Of a stretch of 64,000 nucleotides of DNA, positions 35,401-47,000 are shown in pieces. The notes under the pieces are model-generated. The model worked only from the letters and a program-made list of their open reading frames with translations. It did not search any database and had not been told where the DNA came from. The position numbers and the translations under genes were made by a program. The DNA lies in NCBI RefSeq assembly GCF_000004075.3, contig NC_026661.2, positions 4,858,058 to 4,922,057 of the forward strand. The letters run 5' to 3'. Positions within the stretch are counted from its first letter, which is position 1. Every line of letters begins with the position of its first letter. This stretch comes from Cucumis sativus (lineage: Eukaryota > Streptophyta > Magnoliopsida > Cucurbitales > Cucurbitaceae).

Positions 35401-36131
35401 TAATCCATAAACTTAAGTCTTAAGTGGGTGAGTCATCTTTCATTTCATCTATTAAAACTTTAAACTTCAATATGTGTTTCAAATTTGAAAATTGCCAACA
35501 AACCTACCAAAAAATTATACAAAATTAATCTAACAGAAAAAAAAGAAAGAGAAGAAGACGTTGAGTCCAAATTCTATATAAAAAAAAATACTTAAACTTC
35601 CACACAGTTAAGCAGATAAGAAACACTCACCTTAGCAACAAATCGTTCAAACCCAACTAATTAAAAAAACACCTAGCTGTCTGCATATATTTACATTACC
35701 ATAAATTTATGAGGGTTGAGTAATTTAACTGATGAAATTGACATTAAAATTGATCCATTCCAGTAAGTTTAGGGTACAAATCCAACTTTTCCCAAAAGAA
35801 AAAGAGAGGGGCAGGGAGGGAGGGAGGAAGAGAAGGGCACCTGAAGCTTTATAAGGAGTTTGGTGGTGACCTGATCGGATGAATCAACGACAGAATGGAC
35901 GGTGGAAGTAAGAGGCTTGAACTTCAACCGGAGCAAGGAATAGGCCGCCGACGGCAGCGAAGGCACAACTTGCTCCCATTGGAATTCGGATGCCAGATTA
36001 TGGTTGAATATGTTGTTTGGATCGTGAAGCAAATGCTTCCAAATGAAGGGGATGAAGGTGGTTTTGATGCCGGCCTTCTCGAACTCGGTTCTCAACTCTC
36101 CGGCATCGAATGCAGACCGAAACACCGCCAT
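32475..36131 (-). CDS. RlmN-type radical-SAM RNA methyltransferase
   Basis: It belongs to the RlmN/Cfr family, which methylates C2 of adenosine in rRNA (and in bacteria some tRNAs) using a 4Fe-4S cluster and SAM. The seven exons, 5' to 3', are 35841-36131, 35145-35255, 34911-35045, 33800-33904, 33108-33277, 32920-33019 and 32475-32717. They total 1155 nt and 384 aa, the usual family length. The CX3CX2C cluster motif is C137-K-M-G-C141-R-F-C144. It is followed by the SAM motif [26 protein letters not shown] and LIPFNP. The methyl-carrier cysteine is C357 in GACGQL, and C-terminal residues are conserved. Catalytic residues are intact. There is no clear N-terminal transit peptide, so organelle targeting cannot be claimed. 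Intron 3 contains a plus-strand LINE relic. The gene shares a 363-bp divergent promoter with the RINT1-like gene. Confidence 0.94.
34030..34560 (+). mobile_element. LINE (non-LTR retrotransposon) 3'-end relic in intron 3 of the RlmN-like gene
   Basis: Translating the plus strand near 34,115 gives [17 protein letters not shown]. This is the zinc-binding zf-RVT segment that follows plant LINE reverse transcriptases. It is then interrupted by a stop. Further on are WDKRNN-type residues typical of the same region. Stops and frameshifts show a dead copy, antisense to the host gene. Confidence 0.7.
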
Positions 36132-36494
36132 CGCTCCGCCGCTTTGTAAGCTATTAATGACATATATTTAAACTATGCTATAGAGAATACATTTTCACTA
36201 TTCCCAAAATATCCCTCACGTAGGTAACGTCTATAGACGAATTTACCAAAATAGCCTTCAAAATGTTAATTTCTTCTAAGGGCCTTTTCTTCGTTGTTCA
36301 TTTCTACTACTCCGTCTCTCTCTTTGGGAAGAAGCGGATTACAGTACAACGGAATGTGATCATCTTCTTAGTTAAATTCGATTCATCTTCAATTTTCTCA
36401 ATCTATGGAAGAGAAATTGATTTGTAAATCTTAGAATCGACATTGATTCATACAGAATTTGGCTCTCACAATCCTCACTCCATTGCCCTCAATC
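36132..36494. promoter_or_regulatory. Bidirectional promoter region
   Basis: Only 363 bp separate the ATG of the RlmN-like gene (36131, minus) from the ATG of the RINT1-like gene (36495, plus). The interval contains CT-rich leader sequence (about 36,310-36,330) and a GGGCC-type word at about 36,280. Both genes must draw their core promoters from this interval. Co-regulation is inference. Confidence 0.6.
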
Positions 36495-39400
36495 ATGAGC
36501 GAGCTCGAGCTCGAGCTCAAAGCTCTTCCTCCTCCTTCAAATCTTTCGCCCTCAGTCCTTTCGTTCCTCGATCATCAGCTATACAACAAAGAAACTCTAG
36601 CGCAAGCCCCGACTCTCGTCATCGACCTTCAAAGTCAGTGCCATGAATTGAGTCACACTCTAATCGACCTCAATCGGAGTCTTAAACATACTCTTCTTTC
36701 TCAGTCTACGTTTTCGGATCGCCTTCATGGCCTTCTTGGAGATGTCAATGGAAAATTGATGGGTCTTGAATCGCTTACTCGCTCTCAGAGTTCCACGCAA
36801 GGTTTGTGCAGTTTGCTTTCTTGTCGAATTATACGCGTTGTTGTCGTTAGTTGTATGGTGTTTATGAAATGGGAAATTGTTGTGTATACTCATGCCCTGT
36901 TATGTAACTTTTTTTTTTCTTTTTTGCAATTGAGTACGAGATCTCTGCTTGTTGATCTGTTACAGGAGTGGGGATAGCTGATGGGGTGTTGGGGAAGGAG
37001 CTGTCGTCGCTCGCAAAAGAAGTGGCGAGAATGGAGACCGTGCGGATGTATGCCGGTGAGTTGCTGTTGCTATTCTCCCTTATTTTCTTCTCGGAGTATA
37101 ATTAATGTAGTCGGGGGAAGGCGTTGAAATGTTGAGCTGGGGATATGATTCTATGCCGATCATGAATGACCATTTTTGTATCTTAGATTGAAAAAGTTGT
37201 AATTTGAAAATATTTTTATGGGGTTATTTGAAACTATGTGTACTTTGTTGTGTTAATCATTACCTTTTTATTATTGGTCTTTTCTAAACATATCAATGAA
37301 AATTAAATTCTAGAAGAGAAACTCATTCTTAGTGCTTCCTGGGTGCTCCTCGCTCAAAGATTGCGGGAGAATGCCAACCATCTTTTCTGATCTAGTCCCA
37401 AGGTGATCGATACGTGGGATAAGTTTCGGAGGGTTTTTTAATGTGACCAAGGTTCTACGTTCTTTGGTAAAGTTGATGGCCTTAATATTCAGTATAAAAA
37501 CCTTGATCAATGTGGGAAGATGCTCTTAGGGTTCATTTGGTTGAAGTGAAGTAGAAGAATTTGTAGTGAAGAGAGTTCTTGCCCTTGCAATTAGCTTTAG
37601 AACGATGCAATTTATCTTATGACTCTTTGAGCTCTTAAATCAAGTTTTGTCTCTTGTTATTGTTGTCATTCTTTTTTTTTGTTTTGTTGACCAATTGGAG
37701 AGCCTTTTTTAAATGCCTTGGTTGGTGTTTATTCTTGTGAAGCCTTATTCTTCAAGAATATATTAACTAGAATTATTGTTTTACCTTATATGTGTGTAGC
37801 TAGAAGGAAATTATTTTTGACAACAAGAAACAAGACATAGCGATTTGTTCTTTTAGCCGAATGTGCAACTGAATTGCACACCCTACATATATATTTTTTG
37901 AATAGAAAATAAGTTAATTGATGAGATGGAATGATACAAAAGAGAGATTTCCCAAGTGATTTTAGAAAGCTTGTCCAATTTGATAGGAGACTATTTAAGC
38001 TGTAGTTGTTGAGAGGGACTAAAGTTTTAACCCAAAAAAGAGCCATAAATAGAGCCAACATGAGTTTAGCTCAATTGAAACCTGTTTGTACCTGAGGACA
38101 AAAGGTCCCGGGTTCAAACCCCCCCACCTCAAGTTGTACTACAATACCTTTTAAAAAAAAAAGTCATAAATAGAGCTACGTCAAGGCTTTCTTGTGGAGA
38201 GCTTTCCTTGTCTTGAAAGCTGTGAGGTTACTTTTTTCATATTTTCCATAAGACAGCCCTGATGATGTGATGCCAAAGAATATTACTCTTTGTCCATTTG
38301 AATGAATGATCTTTTAAAAGCAAATTAAGCCAATCCATAATCTATGGGGAGACAATGTTTCATCCAAAAAGACTTCAGCCCAAAATTTTGTTGTGTAGGG
38401 GCAGTGAACGAAGATGTGTCTTTGAGATTCACCAGCTTCTTTACAAAGCACCAATTTTGGGAGATGACAGCCCAAAGGCATCTTCACCGGAACCGATTGT
38501 AACTTAATTGTTGAGGCAAGAATGGTTGAGTTCCCATTCTCACAAAAAGGAATAAAAGAAGAAATTTTATCTTCTTAGGATAATGCCCCTTCCAAATGTT
38601 CTTGTACTTTTTTCATATTTTCCATAAGACAGCCCTGATGATGTGATGCCAAAGAATATTACTCTTTGTCCATTTGAATGAATGATCTTTTAAAAGCAAA
38701 TTAAGCCAATCCATAATCTATGGGGAGACAATGTTTCATCCAAAAAGACTTCAGCCCAAAATTTTGTTGTGTAGGGGCAGTGAACGAAGATGTGTCTTTG
38801 AGATTCACCAGCTTCTTTACAAAGCACCAATTTTGGGAGATGACAGCCCAAAGGCATCTTCACCGGAACCGATTGTAACTTAATTGTTGAGGCAAGAATG
38901 GTTGAGTTCCCATTCTCACAAAAAGGAATAAAAGAAGAAATTTTATCTTCTTAGGATAATGCCCCTTCCAAATGTTCTTGTACTGCTCCATGGAGAGAGC
39001 ATGATTTCCCATCAGTAAGGTTGGAGACTAATGATTTTATAGAGAAAGTGCCCTGATGTGTCTCCAAACTCGTTGATCTTTCCCATGCAAGAGATGAACT
39101 GAGTCACTGAAGAAATAAGCTGAGTAAGGGATGCCCATTCTGAAATTTCGTCTTTTTTGAGGTTTCTCCATAAATTTTGAACCTATGAATTGTTCTCCTT
39201 GTTCCAAACATCATCAATGGCAGACCTCTAGCAGTAACAGATTTATATGTATAGTCCGGAATCATCAAATTACATCTCTAATTTCTCGTTTTCACTCTCT
39301 TACATATTTCAAAATTTGTTTTCCTTTCAAATATTTCAGAAACAACAATGAAGCTTGATTGCATGGTAGGAGATATCGAAGATGCTGTATCTTCTGCAAT

Positions 39401-42024
39401 AAACAAAAACTTGAGGAAGCAGAGTTCAGAGGTGAGGACTTTGCCAACTTTTTGTGTAAAAGAAGGGATGGAAACCCCACTGTTGGCTGGTTTGCAAGAT
39501 GCCCTTGCACAATATTAATTTTCTTCTCACGATTTTTTAATTCTAATGAGCAAATTATAATTTGATTTTAAACTTCTATTATCGACTATGTGACCAAAGA
39601 CGCATTCCTTGATTGGGAAGATGTTTAAATTCTTGAAGGCTATTCTTTTTCTGACATTTGTTCAAACTGGATGTTTTTTGTAGGATCTTTTTTCAACTGT
39701 TTTTTTCTTCGCTTTTTTTCTATTACTTTGTTATCACTGTCTGCAAATAGAAGGCTGAGCACTTTTGTACTCTTTCTAACTTTGCAATCATTTATGATTT
39801 TTGAAAATTTTGTTTCTAGTCTAAAAGCATATAGGTTGTTTACCTTCATGAGCAGGTGTTATCCTGCATTTTGTATATGATTGAACGGAATTTTCTTTGG
39901 GTGTTGATAGGATTGGAGGAGGTTTGGGGATAGGTTCTCTTGTCAAAACTATGTTTATAGCGTGCCAATTTTACCTGTAGCTTGGGTCCTCTTATTATTT
40001 TTCTCAGTTTTGTATTTTGTTGTTCCCTAGAAGGGATGGAAACCTTCTCTGTACTACCGTGCATCCTAATGAAACATAGATTTCCCATTTACCCCTTGAA
40101 TTTCTGTTTTTTAACATCCTTATAACTGACCTTTTGAGTACATTCTTGTCTACTGCAGGATGCAAGGCTGCTTGCTATAAAAACCTTTAAACTTACAGAA
40201 GACATCTTAGTGTCGGTTTCAAAAACACGGCCTCAGTGGACACATCTTGTGTCAGCAGTTGACCATAGAGTTGATCGGGCATTAGCTATTTTAAGACCTC
40301 AGGCAATTGCAGATCATCGCTCTCTTCTTTCTTCCCTTGGATGGCCTCCATCTCTCTCCACTGTAACGGTTACAGGTGATGCAACAAAATCGACTGAATC
40401 CCAAAATCCTCTCTTTACAATGCAAGGAAAGCTCAAACAGCAATACTGTGAAAATTTTCTTGCCCTATGCAGCCTGCAAGAGATTCAAAGACGAAGGAAA
40501 TCTCGACAACTTGAAGGTTACAGTAAAGAGGTTTCTTTGCCGCAGCCCCTTTGGGCAATTGAAGAGCTTGTAAATCCTATATCATTAGCAGCTCAAGAAC
40601 ATTTTTCGAAGTGGATTGATAAGCCAGAATTCATTTTTATTCTCACTTACAAGATTACCAGGGATTATGTTGACTCTATAGACGAAGTTTTGCAACCTCT
40701 TGTTGATGAAGCCAGGTTGGTGGGGTATAGTTGCAGAGAAGAATGGATATCATCAATGGTAACCTCCTTGTCAACTTACTTAGCAAAGGAGATTTTCCCA
40801 AATTACATCCGTCAACTCGATGAAGACTCCAACATTGGTATTCAATCACAGGCTAGAATATCATGGCTTCATCTAGTCGACCTGATGATATCTTTTGATA
40901 AAAGAATTAAATCACTTGTTGAGCAGTCTGGACTTTTGCTTTCTTTTGATGAAAATGGGAACTTGCAAAGACTTTCTTCACTAGCTGTCTTTTGTGATAG
41001 ACCTGATTGGCTTGATTTATGGGCAGAAATGGAGCGAAGTGATGCGATGCTTAAACTACAAATTGAGGTAGATAATGAGAGGAATTGGTCTGATAAGATT
41101 CCAGCTGCAGCTCTTCCTTCTTCCTCTGAGCATTCTAAATCTCCTGCAATTTCCACCGTCTTTATTAAGCACCTCTCGTCTTTGGTTTATCGCTGTCAAT
41201 CTCTACCCAGTATCACATTGAGGTCAAGATTTTTCAAGCTAGCTGGTTCTCCAATCATAGCTAATGTTTTTAATTGTGTACTAATCAGGTGCCAGGAAGC
41301 TGAAGGTTTAACTGCCTTGACAGATGATGATGCATTGGTTAAAGTTGCAAACTCGATTAATGCTGCACGATATTTTGAATCTATTCTAAAAGAATGGTGT
41401 GAAGACATGTTTTTCCTCGAGATGGGATCAGCTTCTGATGAGCTGTTGGCAAGTCCATCCACTGGTATTATCGACTCGGAGATTAGAAAGTTTGAGGAGT
41501 TTAGACGCGAATGGGTTGAGAAAATATCCACGGTTATTCTGAGGGGTTTTGACGCTCAAAGTAGAGATTACATAAAGAACAAAAAACAATGGAAGGAAAA
41601 ATGTGAAGATGGTTGGACAGTGTCCAGGCTTTTAATCGGAGCTTTAGATTATTTGCAAGGAAAAATGTTAACTTTAGAAAAGAATTTGAATGGAATCGAC
41701 TTCGTTTCACTCTGGAGAACTTTGGCTGCCGGTGTCGATCGATTTATTTTCAATGGCATACTGATGAGCAATGTGCAGTTTAATAATGATGGAGTAAAGA
41801 GGTTTGGTGATGATATGGAAGTTTTGTTTGGGATATTTAGGTCTTGGTGTTTGAGGCCTGAAGGTTTTTTCCCAAAAATAAGTGAGAGCATGAAATTGTT
41901 GAAGATGAAAGAAGAGCAACTTAAAAGTAGTTTGGTGGGAGAACAGAGTTGGATGAAGGAAAATGGAGTCAAACATTTGAGTACTAGTGAAGTAGACAGA
42001 ATTGTGAAGAGTAGGATGCTATAG
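36495..42024 (+). CDS. RINT1/TIP20-family tethering protein (MAG2 / MAG2-like)
   Basis: A subunit of the Dsl1/NRZ-type tether that captures Golgi-derived vesicles at the ER. Plant MAG2 proteins are needed for export of seed storage proteins. The four exons are 36495-36801, 36966-37055, 39340-39431 and 40159-42024. They total 2355 nt and 784 aa, in the range of the plant family. The N-terminal 100 residues (LELKALPPPSNLSPSVLSFL, then LDHQLYNKETL and heptad-like leucines) look coiled-coil-like. The RINT1/TIP20 domain fills most of exon 4, with conserved stretches such as RPQWTHLVSAVDHRVDRAL, EEWISSMVTSL and SLWRTLAAGVDRFIFN. The C terminus is VDRIVKSRML. Start: first in-frame ATG after a non-ATG stretch. 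Intron 2 (2284 bp) holds an antisense LINE with a 376-bp duplication and a nested SINE. I cannot decide between MAG2 and its paralogue from sequence alone. Confidence 0.93.
38041..38177 (+). mobile_element. Short tRNA-derived SINE with target-site duplication
   Basis: The body, 38,057-38,161, contains an A-box-like TAGCTCAATTG (38,067-38,077), a B box GGTTCAAACC (38,111-38,120), and a 3' A tract. The flanking direct repeats AGCCATAAATAGAGCC (38,041-38,056) and AGTCATAAATAGAGCT (38,162-38,177) match at 14 of 16 positions, as expected of a target-site duplication. It lies in intron 2 of the RINT1-like gene, at the edge of LINE-derived sequence. Confidence 0.8.
38180..39230 (-). mobile_element. 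LINE relic (zf-RVT region), antisense in intron 2 of the RINT1-like gene
   Basis: The minus-strand reading gives fragments of the C-terminal part of a plant LINE ORF2. These include VWRHIRAL near 39,060, KNIWKGHYPKKIKFLL near 38,960, and a zinc-finger-like segment, ESQRHIFVHCPYTTKFW (about 38,780 and again about 38,405). Stops and frameshifts make it dead. It has been partly duplicated in tandem. Confidence 0.75.
38229..38980. repeat. Perfect tandem duplication, 2 x 376 bp, inside the LINE relic
   Basis: Copy 1 (38,229-38,604) and copy 2 (38,605-38,980) are identical as far as I can read, from 'tacttttttcatattttcc' to 'cttccaaatgttcttg'. The junction lies at the shared word 'tacttttttcat'. 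Identity this high in an intron means a very recent event or an assembly artefact. Confidence 0.95.
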
Positions 42025-42519
42025 AAACAGAAAGTTCGATAATACATGTTTGGGACTGATATTTAAAATTTTGTATGGATGCTTTTCATTGTTCAAAATC
42101 AATTTTGTGATGAAATGAAAGTAGTGTTTTTAAGTGTAAAATCAAACAAGTTGATCTTGAATGACTTTAGATGTTTTAGAGTGAATCTGCGTATGATATA
42201 AGTAATTATGATTGGTTTATTTATTCATACTCCAAGCCTAATTAGACTATTTATCTCTACTTTGGTATTTTATGTTTAAATGTCTATAATTGGTCCTATG
42301 TTATTTTCAAATTAGTCATGCTCATTGATCATTTTTAGAAAAAGGAAATGAAAAGTCCCATCAACATTTTCTTTATAGGATGTGAAAGTATATTAATATA
42401 TTGTCTTTTTTTGTACAACTTCGAAACAAAATTTAATTAACATTTTGGTTCAAACTTCTTACATATTGATTGACATAATTCATCTTCATTTTCATTGAGA
42501 TTTGGACATGATATCTTAA
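42025..42519. other. Convergent 3' region between the RINT1-like and EPFL genes
   Basis: AT-rich DNA holding the two 3' UTRs. No further gene seen. Confidence 0.6.
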
Positions 42520-42940
42520 TTAAGGGAAAAAAATATTGTGATGACACATGCACCTCCATACTTGAGGATAGTACTCAATATTATTATTCTCAACCAAGTC
42601 CATATTGGATCTAACAGATACTTGAACAAGCTTGCAAGGTTTGCATTTGTTGCACTTTGAATCACAAACTCCTGGAAATGATCCCTTCCTTTTATGCCTC
42701 CTTTTATACACACCTTTGTGGCTTCCAACTCCCTCTCCTTCCTTTTCAAAAGTTCATTACAAAAACAACATAAGTCTGAAGGAAAACATCAAACAAACGC
42801 TCCAAAATTACATATAAAAATGAGTGACTTACAGGTGGTGGTGGTGATGGAGGCATTGAGAGAGTTGTAGAGTGGAGAAGACAAGAAAAAGTAAGCAATA
42901 TTGTAAGTGTGAAAATTAGTGCAACAAACTTTGGTTCCAT
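42520..42940 (-). CDS. EPF-like (EPFL) secreted cysteine-rich peptide
   Basis: A precursor of an epidermal patterning factor-like signal, the ligand class of ERECTA-family receptor kinases that controls stomatal spacing, stem growth and organ shape. Two exons, 42833-42940 and 42520-42741, total 330 nt and 109 aa. Residues 1 to about 28 are a signal peptide (MEPKFVALIFTLTILLTFSC). A proline run and a basic stretch (YKRRHKRKG) that could serve as a cleavage site follow. The mature domain has six cysteines, C62-x3-C66-x2-C69-x2-C72 ... C100-x-C102, with EYYPQVWRCMC close to the EYYPEAWRCKC seen in EPFL4-6 members. The acceptor (AAAAG|GAA) is the one that keeps phase. Subfamily assignment is tentative. 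Confidence 0.88.
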
Positions 42941-43117
42941 CTCTCTTTTTGTTTGCTTTCTCTACCATTTGGGTTTATCAGATTTTCTTTCAAGTAACTT
43001 TAGTTTAATTTATAACAATTTGTATGTAGTAGAAATGAAGTTGAAGTTGTGTTAAATGTGAAGTCTTTTTGAAGGGTAGTTATGAAACTTTAGGGTATTG
43101 AAAGGTTCAAAGTTGCT

Positions 43118-43125
43118 CTTTTATA
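43118..43125 (-). promoter_or_regulatory. Probable TATA box of the EPFL gene
   Basis: The minus strand reads TATAAAAG about 178 nt upstream of the EPFL ATG. A positional and sequence call only. Confidence 0.45.
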
Positions 43126-43387
43126 TGTTAAAATAGAACGTTGTTTCATTCTATCGTAAAGTTCCATTTAAAGTTTGAAACTCTAGTCATGTGAGGAATT
43201 CTTCTCAAACCGAAATCGTCAAAGCCTCTCTTTATCTTCAATCGACTACCTTCTGTTCGATCAACTCAGTTTTTCGATGTATCATGCTTACTCCTAGTGA
43301 GAACTTTAGTTTATTGTTATATTTGACATAGTTTGAGTTGGTAAAAAATTTGAAACTTAATGCAATATTTTGTTTTCTAAATGTCAA

Positions 43388-43404
43388 GCTGGAATAGCTC
43401 AGTT

Positions 43405-43437
<33 letters not shown>

Positions 43438-43461
43438 AAGGTTCAAGCCCTTCTTCTAGCG
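43388..43461 (+). tRNA. tRNA-Asn (anticodon GUU)
   Basis: A 74-nt gene. Acceptor GCTGGAA pairs with TTCTAGC with one G-U pair, and the discriminator is G43461. The anticodon loop CTGTTAA gives GTT. The T stem GAAGG/CCTTC is fully paired around TTCAAGC. A TTTTT tract follows at once as pol III terminator. It lies between the divergent EPFL and vacuolar sorting receptor genes. Confidence 0.96.
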
Positions 43462-44036
43462 TTTTTGTTGCACATATGTATCAACAATTCAACCAGCCAT
43501 AAACCAAATAAAACTAGACTAAAAAAAAAGGATATATTTTTCCCAAAATGAAGATTGGAATATTGGAAAGTCTTGTTTTATTGAGAGATGTTCCATTCCA
43601 TGAGGTTCTTATGCTAATTTTATAATTCCGGGACTTTAGAGTTGAAAATCTTAGTTAATATTGATATTAAAAGCAAGTAGGGACTCCGCGTAATTAAACT
43701 CCCTTTGCTCTCTTTCTCCAAAGATCTCATTTCACATAGACCCTTTCTCGGTTTTCTCTTCGGTCATCGAGTCCCGAAGACTAAGAAAGGCGTTGCCTTC
43801 TTTAACACGAATCCGACCTCCATTAAAGCAAACCAACAACCCCTTTTTGTCCTTTCTCATTCAGAGAAGAAGAAGACCGGCGTCGCCGACGGTGGATTTC
43901 TTTTTATAGCAATTTGTTTCATTTTGATCCCTTTTCAAGAATTTAGTTCCCTTCTGATTTGATTGATCTTAGAAGTGGAAGACCCACTTCCGAAAATTGG
44001 TAATTTGTTAAATTTAATCATCTGGGATTGCCTTAT

Positions 44037-47000
44037 ATGGAGCTTCAAAAGTCGGGTTTCACTTTGTTTTTAGGGTTTCTTCTTCTTCTTTCGCTCTCGT
44101 TGGTGCCACTGTCTGTGGCTAGGTTCGTGGTTGAAAAGAATAGCTTGAGGGTTACATCGCCCGATGGGTTGAAAGGTACCTACGATAGTGCCATTGGGAA
44201 TTTTGGGATTCCTCAATATGGAGGTAGCATGTCGGGGACTGTGGTCTTTCCGAAGGAGAATCAGAAGGGTTGCAGAGAGTTCAGCGATGCTGGGATTTCG
44301 TTCCAATCGAAACCAGGAGCTCTCCCTACGTTTGTTCTCGTTGATCGGGGAGGTAAATGTCGCTTTTAATTATAATTTTGTTATTGGAAATTCATCAGTT
44401 GGTGCTTCTTTGATGCTGATTTGGCTAATTGAAGAGATTATTTTCTCTTTATCAAATAAGTTTTGGATGCTGATTGAGTTGGCTGTAATGGTTCATCTCC
44501 TTTACGAGACAATGCAGGAGTTCGAGTTTTGAGAGTTTTGTTATTTGAAACTTGAGAGACCATCTACTTTTTCTTTTTTCATTTCGTCTTAGATGGGGCA
44601 CTGATATCTGTATGTAGGAAAAGGTAGATTGAAATTAGTCAGAAAGGGAGAGGTGAGAAATCGTATGAGGCTAAACTGAGCTAATAGAATGTTCCAAAAG
44701 GATTACTAATTTACACTATTGAGGAAGTGGACCAGTTACAAGAAGTCCGAGGAAGGTGGAATAGTTACAAAGATCATGAGAACGCCTGGAAGAAGAAATA
44801 AAATGCACATCCATAATCTTCACAACCTCTCTATCTCCCACCGCAAAATGTATTCTATTTTTTTAATCCGCAGATACCACAATTGAGCCTTTCCATGCAT
44901 TCTACCATACGACCTTGGCCTTTTACTTGAGATGCAGCCCACAAAAGGCTTCAGATTACATTATTATTCTGTTATATCCTGAAAAAAATGAAGTTTTTGA
45001 AATAATTGCCAACAACAGTTGCAATTGGATTCGTTAAAGACAAGTGGTAATGTCACTATAGTTGGAGTTCCTTCTTGTAGAGGGAGCTTCCCTTTTTTGT
45101 GTTCCTTTTTTTATGTTTGCTCGTAGATTCCTTCATTATTTTTCAAAAAAAAAAAAAAAAACATCACTGTCTTATTTATCTATTGTGAACGGGTTGGGGG
45201 TTGTGGATTTGGAATTTCTTTTTAGATGTCCTTTTTTTTAAATAAGATTAATTTCAAAACAATTATTAGGCCACTTCTTAATCCCAGCACCTATAACTTT
45301 GACAAGCAGTATTTGACTTTCTGCACGAATATCTAGAAGTAGAGAAAGGGTTGATCCCTCCAATTTTGTTGAAGTTTGAATTTTGGATGAACTTTGCCTT
45401 GTGGTTATATTGATCTGTATTTTACTTCCTGAGGAACAATATTGTTTTGGGTATTGATTTTTTTGCTCTTCATGCTGGCTTCCAGATTGTTTCTTTGCCT
45501 TGAAGGTCTGGAATGCGCAGAAGGCTGGTGCTTCTGCAGTTCTTGTTGCAGACAACTTAGAGGAAAGATTAATAACCATGGACTCCCCTGAAGAGGATGG
45601 TTCTACTGCAAAATATATTGAAAACATAACAATACCCTCGGCACTTATTGAAAAAAGTTTTGGTGAAAAACTGAAAAAAGAGATCAATTCTGGTGAGATG
45701 GTCAGTGTGAGTCTTGATTGGAGGGAAGCTGTACCTCACCCTGATGATCGTGTGGAATATGAATTGTGGACTAACAGTAATGATGAATGTGGTGTTAAGT
45801 GTGACATGCTGATGGAATTCTTGAAGGATTTTAAAGGTGCAGCCCAGTTACTCGAAAAGGGTGGCTACTCACAGTTCACACCGCATTATATAACTTGGTA
45901 TTGTCCACAAGCATTCATTCTAAGCAAGCAGTGCAAGTCCCAATGTATCAATCAAGGGAGGTATTGTGCTCCTGATCCTGAACAAGATTTCAGTTCTGGA
46001 TATGAAGGGAAAGATGTGGTGATTGAAAACTTGAGGCAGCTATGTGTTTTCAAAGTGGCTAATGAAACTCAAAAGCCTTGGATGTGGTGGGACTATGTGA
46101 CAGATTTTCAGATCAGGTGTCCAATGAAGGATAAAAAGTACAACAAGGAATGTGCTGATGACGTTATTAAGTCTCTTGGTATGTTTGTTTATTATTACAT
46201 ATTGTATTGTGGAGGATACATGTCCAAGACAGTAATGGTTTTTTAAATTTGTTTTTGACTTATGTATAGGGCTTGATGGTAAAAAGATAGAGAAGTGCAT
46301 GGGGGATCCAAATGCAGATACTGAAAATCCAGTTTTGAAAGAAGAGCAAGATGCCCAAGTCTGTGCTTCCTACAGATATTCCCTCCCATACTCTCCATAT
46401 GATAAACTTTTAATTATTTCAGTGATGTTCTTAATTGAAAGTATAAGAGGATTCTTAAATTTATTTCATATTTGGTACATAAATATAATTAACTATTATC
46501 TAGTCTTGCCTGATGTAAATTTTTTTGTAGGTAGGGAAAGGATCCAGAGGGGATGTTACCATATTGCCTACCCTTGTTGTCAATAATCGACAATATCGAG
46601 GTCTGTTGTGCTCATGTTTTTTTATTACCTTTGTTCTGGACATTTCCTTTTCTTACCTAAGTGCTTGCAGGAAAATTGGAGAAGGGTGCAGTTCTGAAGG
46701 CCATATGTTCAGGTTTTGAGGAAACGACTGAACCTGCCATTTGTTTGAGTAGTGGTATGGCATTTGTGGTTTCTCAACTGTTTATTCATCCTTAGTATGG
46801 TTGTTATTTGCTCATCTACTTTACCTTGATTTGAAATTATTTGCTTTGGTTACTGATCTTGGCAGATGTTGAGACCAACGAATGCTTAGATAATAATGGT
46901 GGTTGCTGGCAGGATAAAGCAGCCAATCTGACAGCTTGCAAGGTATGAATCAAGATTATATGGAAAACCGGGTGTCAAGCTTTAGTATATTAAACCAAGG

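Noticed and set aside
37786-38061. 91-residue minus-strand frame in the RINT1-like intron 2
   Set aside because: Probably part of decayed retroelement DNA. No intact domain, and it borders the SINE.
40869-42047. Several minus-strand frames of 80-132 residues
   Set aside because: Antisense shadows of the long RINT1-like exon 4.
43705-43962. 85-residue frame in the VSR 5' leader
   Set aside because: No ATG start. Composition is that of a plant 5' UTR.
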